From positions 22,284,464-22,348,463 of the forward strand of contig CM046296.1 of assembly GCA_025267735.1 (NCBI GenBank): a stretch of 64,000 nt of DNA, read 5' to 3'. Position 1 is the stretch's first letter. Each line of letters opens with the position of its first letter. Under the pieces are notes generated by a model that was not told the origin of the DNA, did not search any database, and was given only the letters and a program-made list of their open reading frames with translations. Below are positions 25,001-40,000 of the stretch, one piece after another. The stretch is from Mactra quadrangularis. Its lineage: Eukaryota; Mollusca; Bivalvia; Venerida; Mactridae. Both the position numbers and the translations under genes were made by a program.

Positions 25001-28000
25001 GCCTTTGCAATCGATTTCTGAGGTATCAAATTGAATCGTTGCAGCTCTAATAGATTCATTATAATCTATATTTTCTACATCCTTAATCGAGTGAGGGAAC
25101 AAAGTGTCTGAAACTAGCACTAAGGCGGATCCAGCGGGGAGGGGGGGTCAGGGGGGTCCAGACACCCCCTAGAGCTTGGAAAAAGTACCTGTCCATTAGT
25201 GTATTTCTTGCCTGTAAGTCATTTTTAAGTAGCATGTAATAATTTTTCTCTGTGATTATTATAGATTTAATGGTTATGTAGTTTTATTATCAATATGTTG
25301 CATTTTTCTGCAAAATATGTATGTGGTTGTGGTTCGAGGTTTTGGACCCCCACTAGAAAATTCGGACCTCCCCCCTAGAAAAAGTTAGGACCCCCACCCC
25401 CTAGAAAAAAATTCTGGATCTGCCTCTGTAGCACTGCTACATTTCATCAATAGACTAATGTTTATATTACATTATTACAGGTGTAGTTCAAGTTGGTAGC
25501 AGACCACTCGGACAAGCTCCATCACCACAGACTTTACAGTTCTATGTTTATGATCAATGTCATAATAAAAATAATGCTACATTAGAGATCACTATAACAA
25601 ACCTGGTACATACTTCTTTTATTAATCTATAAAACGTGTTTGTTTTCTTCTATGCCCTTATCCAATCTGTAGAGTCATACAAGTCTTTTTTGTGCCATCA
25701 CCTGATTATTTATACCGCTTGCCATATACATGTATGTCTTATTTTACATTGAATGTCTTTTTTTAATTTTTTTAAACAAAAGCTATCTTAGTTTTCTTGG
25801 TATAGTTTTTTTCTTATTATAAAATTTAAAATTTTTAAAGTTTTAGCCAGATTTTTCAATGAAAAAATCAGCTAAAAGTTTGGCGAACCAAGGGTGGGTG
25901 GGCGTTTGGTCAGGTGTCATAATGATTTTGTCATGAATATTATAATAAGAAAAGGTACCTGAACATGACCCTCATAAGAAAACGGCCAGATCTAAATTAG
26001 CCAGTAGGCGAGCAGAAAATTTTAGATTGGGTTTTAATCGGCTTCTCCAGTACTAGACAAATATTTTCTATTGATTTCTAACGTTTGCTCATGACCAAAG
26101 GATCAATTTTTTGCATTAATTGACAGTATAGTATTGAAAAATCTTACAATAATTTAACACCACAATATGAAAGATTTACCAGTAAATTTGATCATAGAAC
26201 AATTGATAATACAAGTCCATCATTCTCATAAAAAGTAATTGAAACCTGTTTCTCTTTCACTCATTATAGTTCCACTGGTTTTGGACCCATGTTAAATCAT
26301 CCGTTGCAGACTGGAGGTTTAAGCTCAATTTTTCGTAATTGTTCGATACATGAATTTATAGTTAAAGTACAGAAATCTTCAGTTTTTCAGCAATACTAGT
26401 AACTTTTGTTGATTTTGACATTGAAAATGAAGCGTGAAATCGAGGTTTTATTACTGAATAGGTGATATGGTGATTCAATGTTTACACAGAATTGCATTTC
26501 TATCATTATAAGATTATAATTGACTAAATTGGAAATTACAACATAATTTACAAAAAGAACTATTTCAAAATGACAAAAAAATAATCAAAATTTATAAAAC
26601 AAATAGAACTACAAATGTAAATAAAAGAAATTGATTAAATAATATCTCAATAGTTTGGTGAAACACAGGCGGGCAGTTGGGCGGGCGTCCGATGTCGCTA
26701 ACAATAGCGTTAAAGTTTTCAATTTAGCATATATCTCTGCCATTTATTGTCAGATCTTTATGAAACTTCATACAATGATAACATACCATGCCATGAACAG
26801 AATAAGACAGTAACCACAACTCTACGTGGTTTTTTTATGGATTATTTTCCTTTGTAATTTTTGCATAGTTTTTAAATCCTGCTTTAATGTGGTTTCCACA
26901 TTACATTTCATGTTTAAACCTTTGAATTAAAAGAAATAAAATGATGAATAGTTCAGGTCATCGTTCCTCCAGCACTTCAGTGCTTTGACTACTTACACAC
27001 AATGACAATGTTAAACTGTTCTGATGCTGATGTTTTTGTGATTGTTTATTAAGTTTGTAATCTACATGTTAATGTGTTAATTTCAGCCTCCTGTCATACA
27101 GAATTTACCAAATGTGACAACAATACCAGAAGTTACCAATTCTAAGAAATTACTCGCAACTATAATTGCCACTGACTACAGTGATACTGTTGTATGTGGA
27201 ATACAGGCGGTCATACCATCCAATGCGTTTACTAGTACTACATCATTTGTCATTGAAACAACACCTAACTCTACAGGTAAGTAAACATCTGAAGACGCAG
27301 GTATGGTCGAGTGGTTAAGACATTGGACTGGTAATCATTGGATAGCCAGCTCTGGGTTTGTTCGAATCCCATCCAAAACCTACCCCTTTGTTTCCTTGAG
27401 CAAGGAACTTAATCCTGCTAGCTTAGTACTGGGGGACATGGAAGCAGACTTGAAAGTGATTAATCTAAGTTGTAAGAACTTGTTTTACAATTGAGCTAAA
27501 CTAAATTGGTATAAACTAATAATAATAATTACAACTTTATTTAATGTTATTAAAATATTTGGCTGAAACGAATTTTCTATATGATCCAATCTGAAAGAAT
27601 ACTTAAGATATCATTGATATAAGTCATTGGACAAAACCCTATTTTTTAAGATAAACTGTTTAACATTAGAGCAAATTCCAAAAACTTGAATAAGCATTAT
27701 ACATTATCAATTTCTCTCAAAAATGCAAATAAATCATGGTGTTTTTCGTAGCATTTGAACAATTTCTTAGACCTATTTAGAAGGGCTGCCACGAGCATCT
27801 GAGTACTCGAGTATTAGTGATCTCGACCATAAAATCGAGCACAAATACTCGTCATGTCCGAAATCGTCGGATTGCCAACTATTTTTGAAGAAAATAAAAT
27901 AACATTTTCAGCTTTATTACCACTGAAATCTAGTTCCACTACTAATTAAAACTTTAATTTATGTAGGGACCAAATTATCTTGTGTCAAAATTTCGATTAA

Positions 28001-31000
28001 TGCACAATTATTTAAACAAAAACGTTGTCACTGCAAATGCCCGTAAAACGTCTGGTAATAGAAATATCAGGTGTACATGGATTTCCTTATAGTAAAAGCT
28101 TCTGTAATTCTTCACTTATTTTTGTTATTATATGAATTATGTATGCTTCTCTATTAACATGTGATTTGTGGTTCGATTTGTGAATCACTACTCATGAATC
28201 GTGGTTTAGATCAGATCGCCACTTGCTCAATGATCCATAGCCCTACTATTGAGGCAGTCCTTCATTCTATCCACAGCCCTTTGAATGATATCTGCACCTA
28301 TACTTTAAACCTAGTATTAAGTTCATAGTCTAACCATGCAGTGGCTGACTAGAGTGCTATCTGATGCAGAGGTTTATGGGAGAAGGGACGTAAAAATATT
28401 TCATGACCAATTAGGGCCTTTAGTCAGTTATCTTTCCCTGATAAAATCTTAAGCAATCCAATTGGTAAGTAGGTCCTTACAGTTGGAATCCTCAGATTTT
28501 ATCATTGTATTCCTATGTAAGGATTACAAAATATTTCATCTAATATCTTTCTTGTTAATGGAGATATTAACAGAAGTGATGAAATTTAGATAGTTCTTTA
28601 CATTAAATGATTTACGAAAAAGTTATTAAAGATTAATTTTGGCAAATTGATATTGAAAAGTAAGGGTAAAATCTGAGTAATCCAACTAATTGGACCTACC
28701 AATTTGAAGAATATACAGAGGGAAATAACTGACTAAAGTCCCAATTAAACTCTATGAAGGAATGTTTATGTCCCATCCAGGATAGTATCCACAACCTCTG
28801 TATTTGCAGTCAGATGTACTACCAACTGAAGTTAGCATATGAGTCAATATCATACAAAACAATCAGTGAAATTGTATATTAGTACAATCATGTATTTGAT
28901 TATATTTGTTTTCTATTTTTAGAATTTGATTTATCAACATCCACTTCAGCTGAATTTCGACATAGTTTATCATCCTCTCATGTGGTCACTGTACGATGTA
29001 ATGATGGTATGGATTATGATGAAGGAAACTTTACTGTGTACTTGACACCCAACAGTGTAAGTCTCTTTTTAAGGTATACATTGAGGGTTTAGCGCAAAAC
29101 AGTCGTAACTCAGTATAAGAAAAGAGTGAGTTACGACCATTTTGTGCCAAACCCGCGACATTCCTATATATGACTTTAGTAGATGATAGCCATGCCTTTT
29201 TTGTGTAAATGAGCATACCAGTCTCTCAGATAGCATTCTAGTAGTATTTAGTATCCTTATAGTAATCTGAGTTAAACCATTGCTTATACTTAACATCAAT
29301 AAACTTCTATCATTCTTTATGTGTGTTATTCATGTCTTTTATATAACCTATTAACAATTACCACTTACACAACACAACAATGACATATACAGTCTCTATA
29401 TATAAGGTGAAAAATAATTTTGTGAAAGAATGACTAAAGCTTACAAAAAATGATTTTTTTCATTCAGTACAATATGTTAATAATTTTGCATGGATTAGAT
29501 TTATTACATAACTTGCAATTTAAAAAATACATGTATTAGCCAAAAACTTTAAAACGGAATTGGTAATTATCTCCCTTGCATATGAAAATACAAAATATAA
29601 AGGATACTCGTCAACTCTGGTGTAAGATCGATATTTATTTCACTGAATGAGCTCAGAAAACGTACGTCAATTTCTGAGTTCACAAGTTGAAATAAAAAAG
29701 ATCTTACACCAAAGTTGACGAATATTCTGTTTCTTTCATGAGTGTTTTACTAAAAGTGTTTATTATAATGTGACGTCATTCCTCCTCCATGATGACGTCA
29801 TTTATCTTCTTAAATTATGTCATTGACGATGAAAATATCAGATTATATTTTCACTGCAATGAAAATATAAGACTTATATTTTGATTGTTTATTTTCACCG
29901 AATAACGCGACGTTTCACTGAAATGCATGAAAAATGGAATTATTTAAATGTGTTCATAAAAAGACAGTGACCAACAACTACCTTATAAGATTAGAATCAG
30001 TGTTTGGAGGGACAATGGCCAATGGCCATTTAAATAATTTAATTAATTTTGAAGAGAATTGAAAGTATCTGTATAATTTTATTTTTATACAGTGTACAGT
30101 CACCTGCTGAACAGTTGTGTAAGAGATAATATTACTTGTACATTGTTTTTATTTTTTGTTGTTGTTTTTTTGTTGGGGGGTGTTAACACCCTAGCAACAC
30201 ATTGTATAGGTCATATAATGACGGTCTGTCAACCTACTCACTCCTCCTGGAAAGGCTAAATCTCTGGATTTAGCTGTTAACCGACTACTAAGTGCACACT
30301 TTGGTCAGTGACTGACAACTGCCCTACATAATTAAAATCATTGGTAGGGGGGAGAATAGCCGTAGAAATAATTTCATGACCATGCTCCACGAAAGTATGC
30401 CCCGCCCGGGAATCAAACCCACGACCCCTCAATCAGTAGACTTATATGCTACCAACTGAGCTAGCCAGGTGGCTTACTTGTACATTATATAAATTCCTTT
30501 TTGTTGCAGCCACCAGCAATAAATAATCTCCCAGATTCCATAACAATTAGTGAAACAGTGGCATCAGAAAGATTTCTATTTTTGTTTAATGTAACAGAAC
30601 CAGACGGCCAACCTTACACATGTAGTATGGGACCTGGTAATAGTGCTACAGCTTTGTCCAAGTTTACTGTACGTCACTATGACAACTCTAGCGGTAAGTA
30701 TTGTTTCTATGGTTACACAGTCAATGCTTTTATAATTTTTTTGTTATTTTGTATCAACATTACCCTATTTCACTGATTTTGATGGAACTTGTCAATTTCA
30801 TTCTGTTTAAAAAAATATTGTAAAGGCTTTTGGGGAAGACTGGGCTTGCCCAACTGATTTGCCATATTAAATAAAGTTATTATTATTATTATTAGTGTTA
30901 TTGTTGTCGCTATTATTACCATAATTTTTAAAGGCGTAAGATCTTTAATAATATGGGCCCAAGTTGCAAGGCCATTGAACCATTAATGCAATGTGATTTC

Positions 31001-34000
31001 ATAGCCTTCAAGGCACTCATTTGGTATATTAAGGGGTCGAATATGGGCCCCATCCCCCTCTCAAAATCATGTTTTTTTTCCCTATCTCAGATAAAATTCT
31101 CCTCAAAATTTAAAGAAAAAGAAAAATGAGTACGGAGAATAAAGACAATTTATGAACAGCTTCAGGTCATTTGTTTTATTTGTCATTTTACAGTCACAAT
31201 CTATACTAGCTATTTAAATCAATGGTAGAAGTGATAAGAGTAACAACTGTACGCATTTAAGAGTTGACTGAAAATTCCCCATATTGTCTTGAAATGATGC
31301 CAAATTCCCCTGTCTGAGGGTGTGTGTACCTGTCCCCCAAATATTGTCTATAGTGCCCTGGCCTTGTTATATGTTATTTCTATTTTTAGATTTTGCCATC
31401 TACACCGGTACTGATGTTACATTTAATACAAGTTCAGAACCTAGTTTTCAACTAGATATAGAATGTGATGATGGTATTAATGCAACCAATAAAGATTTCT
31501 TTGTGTATTTTGTCTCAAATTTAGCTCCAAACATTACCAATCTTCCAGGTATCAGTAGTACATTGTCTTATGTTTTGTATTTTAATATTTAGTTTTTACA
31601 TGGGGTTTCCCCATGTTTAGTTGTGAGTGGACTGTAGTCAATCTTCATTACTATCTGCCACAGCCGATTACATTAGGTCCCTCTGGTGCAATGAAGAGGG
31701 TAACAAACACTCCGATTATTGTAAACCACTTAATGTTTTTAAACAATGTCCATGAAAACACAATTGCTGCATTTTGCCCTGCCTGCACATTTAAAGACTA
31801 TTTCAAATTGTACATATTTCAACAAGAGGGTCTTTGCATAAAGTTTAAACTTAGGGCTAGTGAAATTGACATGGGTTTGGAAAATTATTTATATCATAAT
31901 TATAGTTGTACAAGTCAATATTTTTCCCAATTACAATATATAATATAATAAATCACTGCTAGAAAATCTTAGACAATGACTGTAAAAGTTTTTGAAAGAC
32001 AATTGTCTATTTAAGTAATTTTAATTCTTAGATAAAATACAGGATGAAATGAAAAATTAAAAGTGTAAAAATATGCATAACCCTAATTACAAACGGTATT
32101 TCATATTTTATCATTAATGTGTTATTCTGTTGATAGTGACAGTAAACCTGAGTACAACGTCACCAAATGGTTATACGGTGTTTAGAGTGACTGGAAATGA
32201 TCCTGAGAATGATCAGTTATCATATAGAATGTCATGTAACCCAGCAGCATGTCCTTTTAGTATATTCAACAGTAAGTAATGGTATTTATAGACAGAATTT
32301 TCAATGAAAAAAAATTCGGCTAATAGTTTGACGAATCACAGGCGGGCGTCCGAAGTCGTTAACATTTGCAAAGTTTTTCTTTATTATATATTTCTGCCAT
32401 TTATTGTCAGATCTTTATGAAACTTCATACAATAAATACAAAGCATGTGATGAACAAAATTAGAAAGTAACCACAACTCTACCTACCTTTATTATAGATT
32501 ATTTCCCTTTGTAATTTTTGCATTAAAGTTTTTAAACCCGGCTTCAATGTGGTTTCCACATTACATTTCTTGTATAGTCTATATCTCCTGCTGACGCCTG
32601 CAGACTTTACAGCAACTACCTCTGGTCTTTGGTCTACTGATATTTATCTATAAATCTTCTTAAGAAAGTTTCTTACTTCATCAATTTCCTTGGAGGTCAT
32701 TTTACTCCATAGTGTATAGCTACCAAATGGTGCATGGAAATGCAGTCAGATCTCGATACAACGACATCGTTCGTTTCCAAGAAATGTGTTGTTATAATGC
32801 ATATGTCAGTGTAATGAATTCTTCCGAACATGTACATGTTGATATTGGTTCCCATAAAATATGTTAGTATAACGAGAATGTCATTGTAACGGATGTTATT
32901 GTATCAAGATCTGACTGTGTTACCTTTCTAGCATAAACCCATTACCTTATGGATGAAGTAAATTAATATTGGATAAATTCTTGTTGATTTAGTAGTACCC
33001 TAGGGATCTTGGGTATGTCACCAGACTATTTTTTTCGTAAAATGCATTTTAATATGAAATAATTTCATTTGTATGAGGTAACAAAATCGTCGTCTTACGA
33101 CGTTTAAAGCTATGAGAACACAATATATACTGTAATTCATAAACACCGACCTTTGCATCGCTTTGCCATGTGTATGTGGAATATTTACAAGTTTGTTTGA
33201 TAAATTTCCGTTAATTATTGTCCATTTTATGATCGCTGAAACGCAAAAATAACCGCAAAATACGTCACGCGCCAATTCGCGGCACGACGTCACCAAGGCA
33301 ACGTTTTAATCATTTTGAACACCAAAACCGAAAAGACGAAACTTTAATTGACAAGTGTACTTAATTTGAGCAAGATCGAAGGAAAGTCGAAAATTAATTT
33401 GTAAATTGTGGAGCTACCTTAAGTTTATTGCTCGGTAAATGTAATGGAATGTGTAGCTGCTGCAGAGAGGATATCTTACTACATTTTAGGTCAAAAGACA
33501 ACCTAGCTGTTTATCCATACACTGTGTATTAATGAAAAATTCTTATCATTATATGAAACTTATTTTGTTCCTTCTTGTTATTATTCAATATAAGTAACAT
33601 GTTTTAATATACATGTTAATCCTTGATCATTGATTGGAAATATTCATAGAAGCCATTAAGGTCACAAAAATACAGACAATACATGAAAAACTTTTTCTTA
33701 TGTTGCTTTCACTGCTGTAAGTTAAAACTGCTCCACATTTAACTATAATTTAACTAACCTGTGTTTCTATGTGTTATTTTTAGCTGGTGAAATTATATTA
33801 AATGCTGATATATCAAACACTGCTGTGGTTGGTTATAGCATAAATATTACAATCATTGATTCTTACATGAATCAAGGTGAAGTACGAGGTCTAACAGTAC
33901 TTATCACAGGTAAGGAGAAATTTCTACTTGCATATAGGTAAAATTTTTATCAATGTGGAGGTTAGTATTTTGAGAATGAAATACTCTACTTTAGTATCTT

Positions 34001-37000
34001 ATAAGGTGATTTTTAGCAGGATTTTTCAACGAAAAATTCAGCTTATATTTTGGCGAAACCTGGGCGGGCAGGTGGTCGGCTGGGTGGTTGGGCGGAACAG
34101 AGTTAGACAGTTACCACTACTCTACCTGCCTTTATTATGGATTATTTCCCTTTGTAATTTTTGTGTTAAAATTTTAAAATTTGGCTTTGATGTGGTTTCC
34201 AAATTACAGCGGGATTGTCAAGAAATTGGGTTCTGAAAAAAATGAGCTGACAAGTTTTTTATCAAAAGGCCATAACACATATCTGCATGATATCTGGTAT
34301 ATGTGTCAAGTTTAAATCAAGTACCTGAAATAGTTGCTGAGAAATTGAGCGGACATGAAAAAGCTACAGACTGACTGACCAACCAAACAACCAAAATTAT
34401 TTTGGGGGGTATAATTAAAGAACTATAATAATGTAAATACAAACTTTTATGTTGCAGATATCAACTCTCAACCAACTATAGATAATTTAAACACTGCTAT
34501 AGTATTATATGAGAATGGAGGTATAGGTGTTACAGTTGAATCTACTATATGTACGGACAAGAATATACCATCTGATGTATTAACATATTCTATGTCATGT
34601 GACCCTGTCACTGGTTCCACTCTTATTGGTATCAATAGTACAGGTATGATATATTAACATATTCTATGTCATGTGACCCTGTCACTGGTTCCACTCTTAT
34701 AGGTATCAATAGTACAGGTATGATATATTAACATATTCTATGTCATGTGACCCTGTCACTGGTTCTACTCTTATTGGTATCAATAGTACAGGTATGATAT
34801 ATTAACATATTCTATGTCATGTGACCCTGTCACTGGTTCTACTCTTATTGGTATCAATAGTACAGGTGTAATATATTAACATATTCTATGTCATGTGATC
34901 CTGTCATTGGTTCTACTCTTATTGGTATCAATAGTACAGGTATGATGTAGAGGATGTTTTGTCAACTTTGGTGTAAGATGTATTTCACTGTTGGTGCAGA
35001 AATTATTTTCAAGAGTGGTATTGTCACAAGTGTAAAGCATTGGCTTAATGCAATACATTTCAAACTCAAATTTTACATGCTATTATTTCATTACCTACAG
35101 TATGACAGACATGCAACTTACTGCTTTCATATAACATATAAGACTGGTGTATAGTCCAATTATTTTTTTATAAAAACCACAACCACACTCATTAATAATA
35201 GGAAAATGTATTTCATAATCATGTTAACACACATTAAATATATTTATTTATACTAGATTTAATGCCATGTCAACACAATTTTTAAGGTTATTTTACGGTG
35301 TCCAGCGCACCTAATTTAGCCTTCATGGACCCTTGTATATGACCAGTACTCATCCCCTTCCACAAGGCCGGAAACTTCTCTATACACCTTATTAATGGAG
35401 GAAAATGGATATTACTGTCAAATTTTCATGGAAGGGTATAACCTCCCCTGGCAGGATTCGAACCTGAACCCCCTTTGGGACACTAGATTCGAAATAAAGG
35501 CACGCTACCAACTGAGCTACCGACCTGAGTTCAGACATTCTGAAAAGTGCCGGTCCGACAAACTTGATCTGTGACATTCAAGTCGGTCCAGGAAAAAGTC
35601 AGTTGTAACCAGTCTGAATGTCCAGTTGAATTTCATTTTTTTAAAATTAAAATGAGGTCAACTATTGGCCCTTTTATATTAGTTATTGGTATGTATTGAA
35701 CTAATTTAGATGTTTGTCTTTAGTTAAAAGTTATAAGAATGAATGATAAGCAACAAGAAACAGTAATGATGAGTATGTATTGATGAGTTCTTCCGGTCCA
35801 GTGAAACCTGATTCGGTCTAGTGATACTTCGAAGATCACTGGACCGAATGTCCAGTAATGTCAAAACTCTTTTTGGAATGTCTGCCAAAGTTACATTAAA
35901 AGTAATGTTTATATATTCAGATGGAGTAATAAGAACAATAACAAATGTTGACTATGAGGATGCTACCTCACCAACAAGTTTTACATGTAATATAACTTGT
36001 TCTGATGGTCAAGCCTCGTCTACGGCCACATTAGCAGTGACTGTAGTGGACATTAATGAACCACCAAGGTTTACACAGAATGGATACAACATAGACGTGG
36101 ACGAAGGAAACGTATGTATTGTCCTAGAATTTTAAAACATTGTTATTCCTATAGTATCAACTATCAAGTGTTAAAAATATGAAGTAAGGGCAAAAGTATG
36201 TATAGTTACAGCAATGATGCTCATAGTGACCATAGACTACTTGGATATTCCTTGTATTGTTATCACGTCAATCGAGCATGCAGTAGTAAAGCCTCAGAAT
36301 TTAAATTTTGGTTTAGGCCACAATAAATTGATGATGTGTTCTATGGATTTTTCTTGAAAAATAATGGGGTGAGCAAGCGAAGAAAATGTTTTTAGAAAAT
36401 CTTAATTCAGTTGCTTATATAAATTTATAGTGGTTTGAACAGATTTTTATGAGAAAACGAGGAAATACAAAATTTTAAACAACTGTCAAAATTTAGGTGC
36501 GAACAAATCCATAGACCACATGATCAATTTGTTGAAAAAACAGTTTAAAAAAAGAAGCTGATTTTTAACTCTATAAAAAATATCTTAAGCCAGGTAAATT
36601 AAAATCTAGATTATAACCAAAAAAAATTGAATTAAAGATATAAAGCGCGTTCTTTGTGTTTTGTTTTACAGGCAGGCACAGCACTTATTTTAACTGGTTA
36701 TGCTTTCACGGACGATGATGTAGGTGATACTCATACATATAGTTTAGATTGTGGTACGGACACTGGATATTTTACTGTCAATAGTTCTGGTATTATATCA
36801 TATTCTACATTATATGACGTAGATACTGGTGTACGACCATTCTCTGTAAGCTGTCAACTAACAATCTCGGATGGACAACTAAATGATACTGTACCTGTTG
36901 ATATTACTATACGTAAGTTTCATTTGGGATCTAAGTAAAACCTGAGATAAAGCTAATATAATAATAATAATTTATTTTGGTAACAATGACATGTTACATG

Positions 37001-40000
37001 GCATACAAATGGTGAATATCACAGTATGTATAATGCCATATGTCTTGCACATCAATACTGGGGATGACCCAAAGAGATAAATTTCTTATTTCTGTTGTGG
37101 TCCCCACTATCCACTCACATCAGTGTGGAATTTCTAGTTTTTAAGCTCGACTATTCGGAGAATAGTGGGGCTATCCTACTCAGTTGTGAATCGGCAGTGG
37201 CGTTGGCTGTGGCGTCGGCGTAACACTTCTTGGTTAAGTTTTTAGGTGCAATATTTTATCTTTGAAACTACTTTAGGGATTCACTTGAAACTTAACACGT
37301 GTCTACGGGATTACATTTGGGGGTCAACTACCAAGCTGCATAACTCTATCATGACTTTTGACTGAATTATGGCCCTTTTATACTTAGAAATTTCTTTGTT
37401 AAGTTTTTTGGTGCAACATTTTATCTTTGAAACTACTTTAGGGATTCACTTGAAACTTAACACGTGTCTACGGGATTACTTTTTGAGGTCAACTACCAAG
37501 CTGCATAACTCTATCATGACTTTTGACTGGATTATGACCCTTTATACTTAGAAATTTCTTGGTTAAAGTTTTTTGGTGCAACATTTTATCTTTGAAACTA
37601 CTTTAGGGATTCACTTGAAACTTTACACATGTCTATGGGATTACTATTTGAGGTCAACTACCAAGCTGCATAACTCTATCATGACTTTTGACTGGATTAT
37701 GGCCCTTTTATACTTAGACATTTCTTGGTTAAGTTTTAAGGTGCAACATTTTTTATCTTTGAAACTACTTTAAGGATTCACTTGAAACTTTACACATGTT
37801 TATGGGGTTACTAATTTACGTCAAATACCAAGTTGCATAAATCTAGCATGAATTTTGACTAGATTGTGGCCCTAAAATACTTAGAATTTTTTTGGTTAAG
37901 TATTTTGGCGCGATTTTATTTTTGAAACATACACTGAAGGGATTTACTTGATTTACATGTAACTCGCAAATTTTCACGAGTTGAAATCGCGCACATAAAA
38001 ATTTAATGTCTAAACTAATGAGACTAAAATCAGCACTGAAGTGGTTCAGATAAATCCATATTATTAACTAAAGATTAACATTCAAAGCATGTTCGATATT
38101 CTTAGTTTATTCTACAATCATGCCCTCACTCGATCTATAGTTAAATAAAGTACCATGTAATTATGTTGATATAGCTTATTTTGGAGAAAATTCATTAAAT
38201 GCGAGGGATTTTTTTTTCATTTTGCGAGTTGGAATAAAATTAACTCGCAAAAATGTTCAAGTTCAATTTTTTGTTAAATTGGAGCCCTGATTATCCTCTA
38301 TTTTTTAGGTGATGTCAATGACAATGTACCAGTATTTACACCAGCTATTTATACATTCTTCACATGGGTTGGTTCGTCCGTGGGTTCACCTTTAGGTGAC
38401 ATATCTGCTACAGATAATGACATCACATATTTTGGTGACCTCACTTACACGTAAGATTTTTTTGAATTTTTATCATAGATTGTTGACTATACTTATTGAA
38501 AAGTACCCCAATTTCCATATTGTAGGAAATATTTATCTTTTAACATTTATGTCCGATTTATAATGGAAATGTGTATAGGACCATTCTGCTTGCATGGTTT
38601 TCATGCTTCCTTATCGATGCAAAACCGGTTTTGTATTGCATGTGTTGAAAAGTGGCAATACCAATAAGACTTTGTGGTCATTTTTTGGTAAAAATCATTT
38701 ATAGTGTTGATATGCACAACAAAAAATCAAGAAATTGCTCAAATATCCCTAGTGTGTGGAAGAGAGAGATCAGTTTTGCGTAGGGCTTTTTATAAACGGG
38801 GGACATTTACGATATTGACTGTGTATGAATTTGAGCTAGTACATTGATCTCGGCAAATGTTGCTTTTGTTAAGTTTTGGATAGTTACTGAATTAGTTTAT
38901 ATTTATTTAATTATGAACTTTATTTATAGAGACAACACAGTAAGGCAAAGCCCAATCTTCCCTGGGTGCCTCTCAACAACAGAATTTACAGTATTTTAGT
39001 TTACAGAAGTACATTATTAAAACCTATATAGAAATTACTTATATATTTTAGGCTTGATTTATCATCATTGCCATGTGATTGTTTTGGTGTATCAAGCACT
39101 GGACAGTTATATATAAAAGAATCATTATATACTATTGGAGTGGGTGTAACGGTAACATTTAATGTGACAGCAACGGATGGCGGAGGAAAATTTACCTCAG
39201 CGCCTGTAAACATTGTCATAACTGAAGTCACCACTGTGCCACCTGTGGATGAGTATGTATCTCACTCACTTTTAATCATAGGTTACTCTAGCAAAATTTG
39301 TCTACTTGGCTAGCTCAGTCGGTTGCTCACAAAGTCTACTGATAGAGGTTTTATAGGTACCTTCTCAGGCAGGGCATACTTGGTTGTGAAATAATTTAAA
39401 TTTAAGCTTATAATATTGGTCCTCTAAGCTTTAATACAGAATCAAAACTTTGATGCTAAATTTTAAACATTTACTGTATGTTTTACATGTTATAATTAAT
39501 TTTTTATTGTTTTGTCTCATTCATAGGTAACCCATATTAAAAATTGACATAAATGTGTTATCAACTGTAAATAAAGACTTTATTTACTTAATTGCCAGCT
39601 TACTTACTAATTTACTTATTTACTTCCTGATATATACATGTACTTTCTTGTTTCTTTCAGATATTGGAATTTTTTCAATGATCCAGGAAGTATTGCATGG
39701 TTTGTTATAGCTCTAGTGTTGTTTAGTGTTGCTGGTGGTGTTATAGTATATCTTGTAGTAACAGCACCACCAACTCCAGCAGCTCTCACCAAGTTTAGAT
39801 GTCAATGGTATGTTGTTGTTTCATTCTAGAATAGATGTACATGTATATAAACTGCCCTCTAAAAGTCTTTTCACAGTACAATTAATTAAATTGCCACGAT
39901 TTCTATGTTCAAATTTGCAGATTTATTATATCCTTATTTATTTTTTGAGTTGCAGCAAACGTTATCTATCAGCCTCCAAAACTATGGTCAATGTATCATA

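Noticed and set aside
27298..27385. Possible tRNA-Ser or tRNA-Leu gene
   Set aside because: The acceptor ends do not pair and a SINE-like body follows.
34954..35154. 66-aa open frame after the 74-bp array
   Set aside because: It begins in a fragment of foldback family B and shows no domain or splice continuity.
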